Of a stretch of 64,000 nucleotides of DNA, positions 63,671 through 64,000 are shown in pieces. The translations under genes and the position numbers were made by a program. The notes under the pieces were generated by a model, which had not been told where the DNA came from, did not search any database, and saw only the letters and a program-made list of their open reading frames with translations. The first letter of the stretch is position 1. Each line of letters begins with the position of its first letter. This DNA is from Megalobrama amblycephala (taxonomy: Eukaryota; Chordata; Actinopteri; Cypriniformes; Xenocyprididae). The stretch covers positions 12,999,037 through 13,063,036 of the forward strand of contig NC_063050.1 in NCBI RefSeq assembly GCF_018812025.1. The letters run 5' to 3'.

Positions 63671-63923
63671 GAGTGCTGTTTTGTTTATTAACCACTACAA
63701 TGGCAAAAGTTGCACAGTGTGTACCATAGTGTAAGAAAAATATATAAAATAATAAAATCTGTGTTACACAATGATTGACACAGCACTTAGGGTCTCTTGG
63801 AACACTGTCTTATTGACTCTCGTAACATTTACATGTACAGTAACTTTATTAATCTGATCAATAAACTAGACTGTGACGAACATTTTGACCATGGCCTTCA
63901 ACGCTTCAGAGAAGATTTTAGAG

Positions 63924-63982
<59 letters not shown>
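63924..63982. repeat. (ATC)n microsatellite
   Basis: About 19 TCA units near the right edge of the window. Confidence 0.9.
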
Positions 63983-63983
<1 letters not shown>

Positions 63984-64000
63984 GTCAGCCCAGCTAAACT

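Noticed and set aside
63924..63982. Short tandem repeats as a possible CRISPR-like array
   Set aside because: It is a simple ATC microsatellite without spacers, in a vertebrate genome.

Overview
This is vertebrate nuclear DNA, almost certainly from a cyprinid (zebrafish- or carp-like) fish. It is AT-rich and intron-dominated, and it is packed with teleost-type DNA transposons, a Tc1 element with a DD34E transposase, a DIRS element, a Ty3/gypsy element of Gmr1 type and young LINEs. No tRNA, rRNA, CRISPR or prokaryotic feature was seen. Assignments to families rest on motifs and recalled family architecture; no database was searched.

Host genes. Two plus-strand genes lie head to tail. Gene 1 (135-3599, 5' end outside the window) is the last part of a seven-transmembrane adhesion GPCR of ADGRE/CD97-like type: three exons at 135-621 and a small last exon at 3528-3599. 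Gene 2 begins near 13.4-14.1 kb and runs off the right edge. Its exons (14004-14084, 14241-14276, 31287-31343, 35102-35476, 35561-35617, 38421-38786, 50314-50370, 61995-62026, 63042-63119) join in frame. They encode a short leader, two cysteine-rich D8C (uromodulin/GP2-type) domains, three Ser/Thr-rich linkers each from a 57-bp phase 1-1 exon, and the start of what looks like a GAIN-type region. Gene 2 is therefore probably a tandem paralogue of gene 1 whose introns have been inflated to about 50 kb by mobile DNA.

Mobile DNA, left to right. 1.1-3.4 kb: a palindromic element inserted at TA inside a TTAA-flanked element. 4.07-5.38 kb: a palindromic hAT-type element with an 8-bp duplication. 7.67-13.34 kb: a Tc1 element split by a 4.07-kb endogenous retrovirus with near-identical LTRs, a 5-bp duplication and a decayed interior. 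14.3-17.8 kb: a palindromic element carrying a TTAA-flanked element that holds a LINE 3' end. 18.58-23.995 kb: a minus-strand DIRS element lacking RNase H. 24-34.9 kb: fragments of palindromic repeats. 36.3-40.1 kb: palindromic and Harbinger-like elements. 42.56-49.57 kb: a minus-strand Gmr1-like gypsy element with a palindromic hAT inside one LTR and its integrase deleted. 50.7-61.8 kb: a palindromic element whose (GA)n tract holds two tandem, nearly identical LINE copies. 62.2 kb: a hAT MITE.

Most unusual signal. One palindromic core, recognisable by AACAAGCAGAATC, by GACATCAAGAATCAG and by an inner hairpin around GCATGCTGGGAGCC, recurs about two dozen times. It sits inside elements with different terminal repeats and different target-site duplications (TA, or 8 bp of hAT type). 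This looks like a modular foldback family that has used more than one transposition system.
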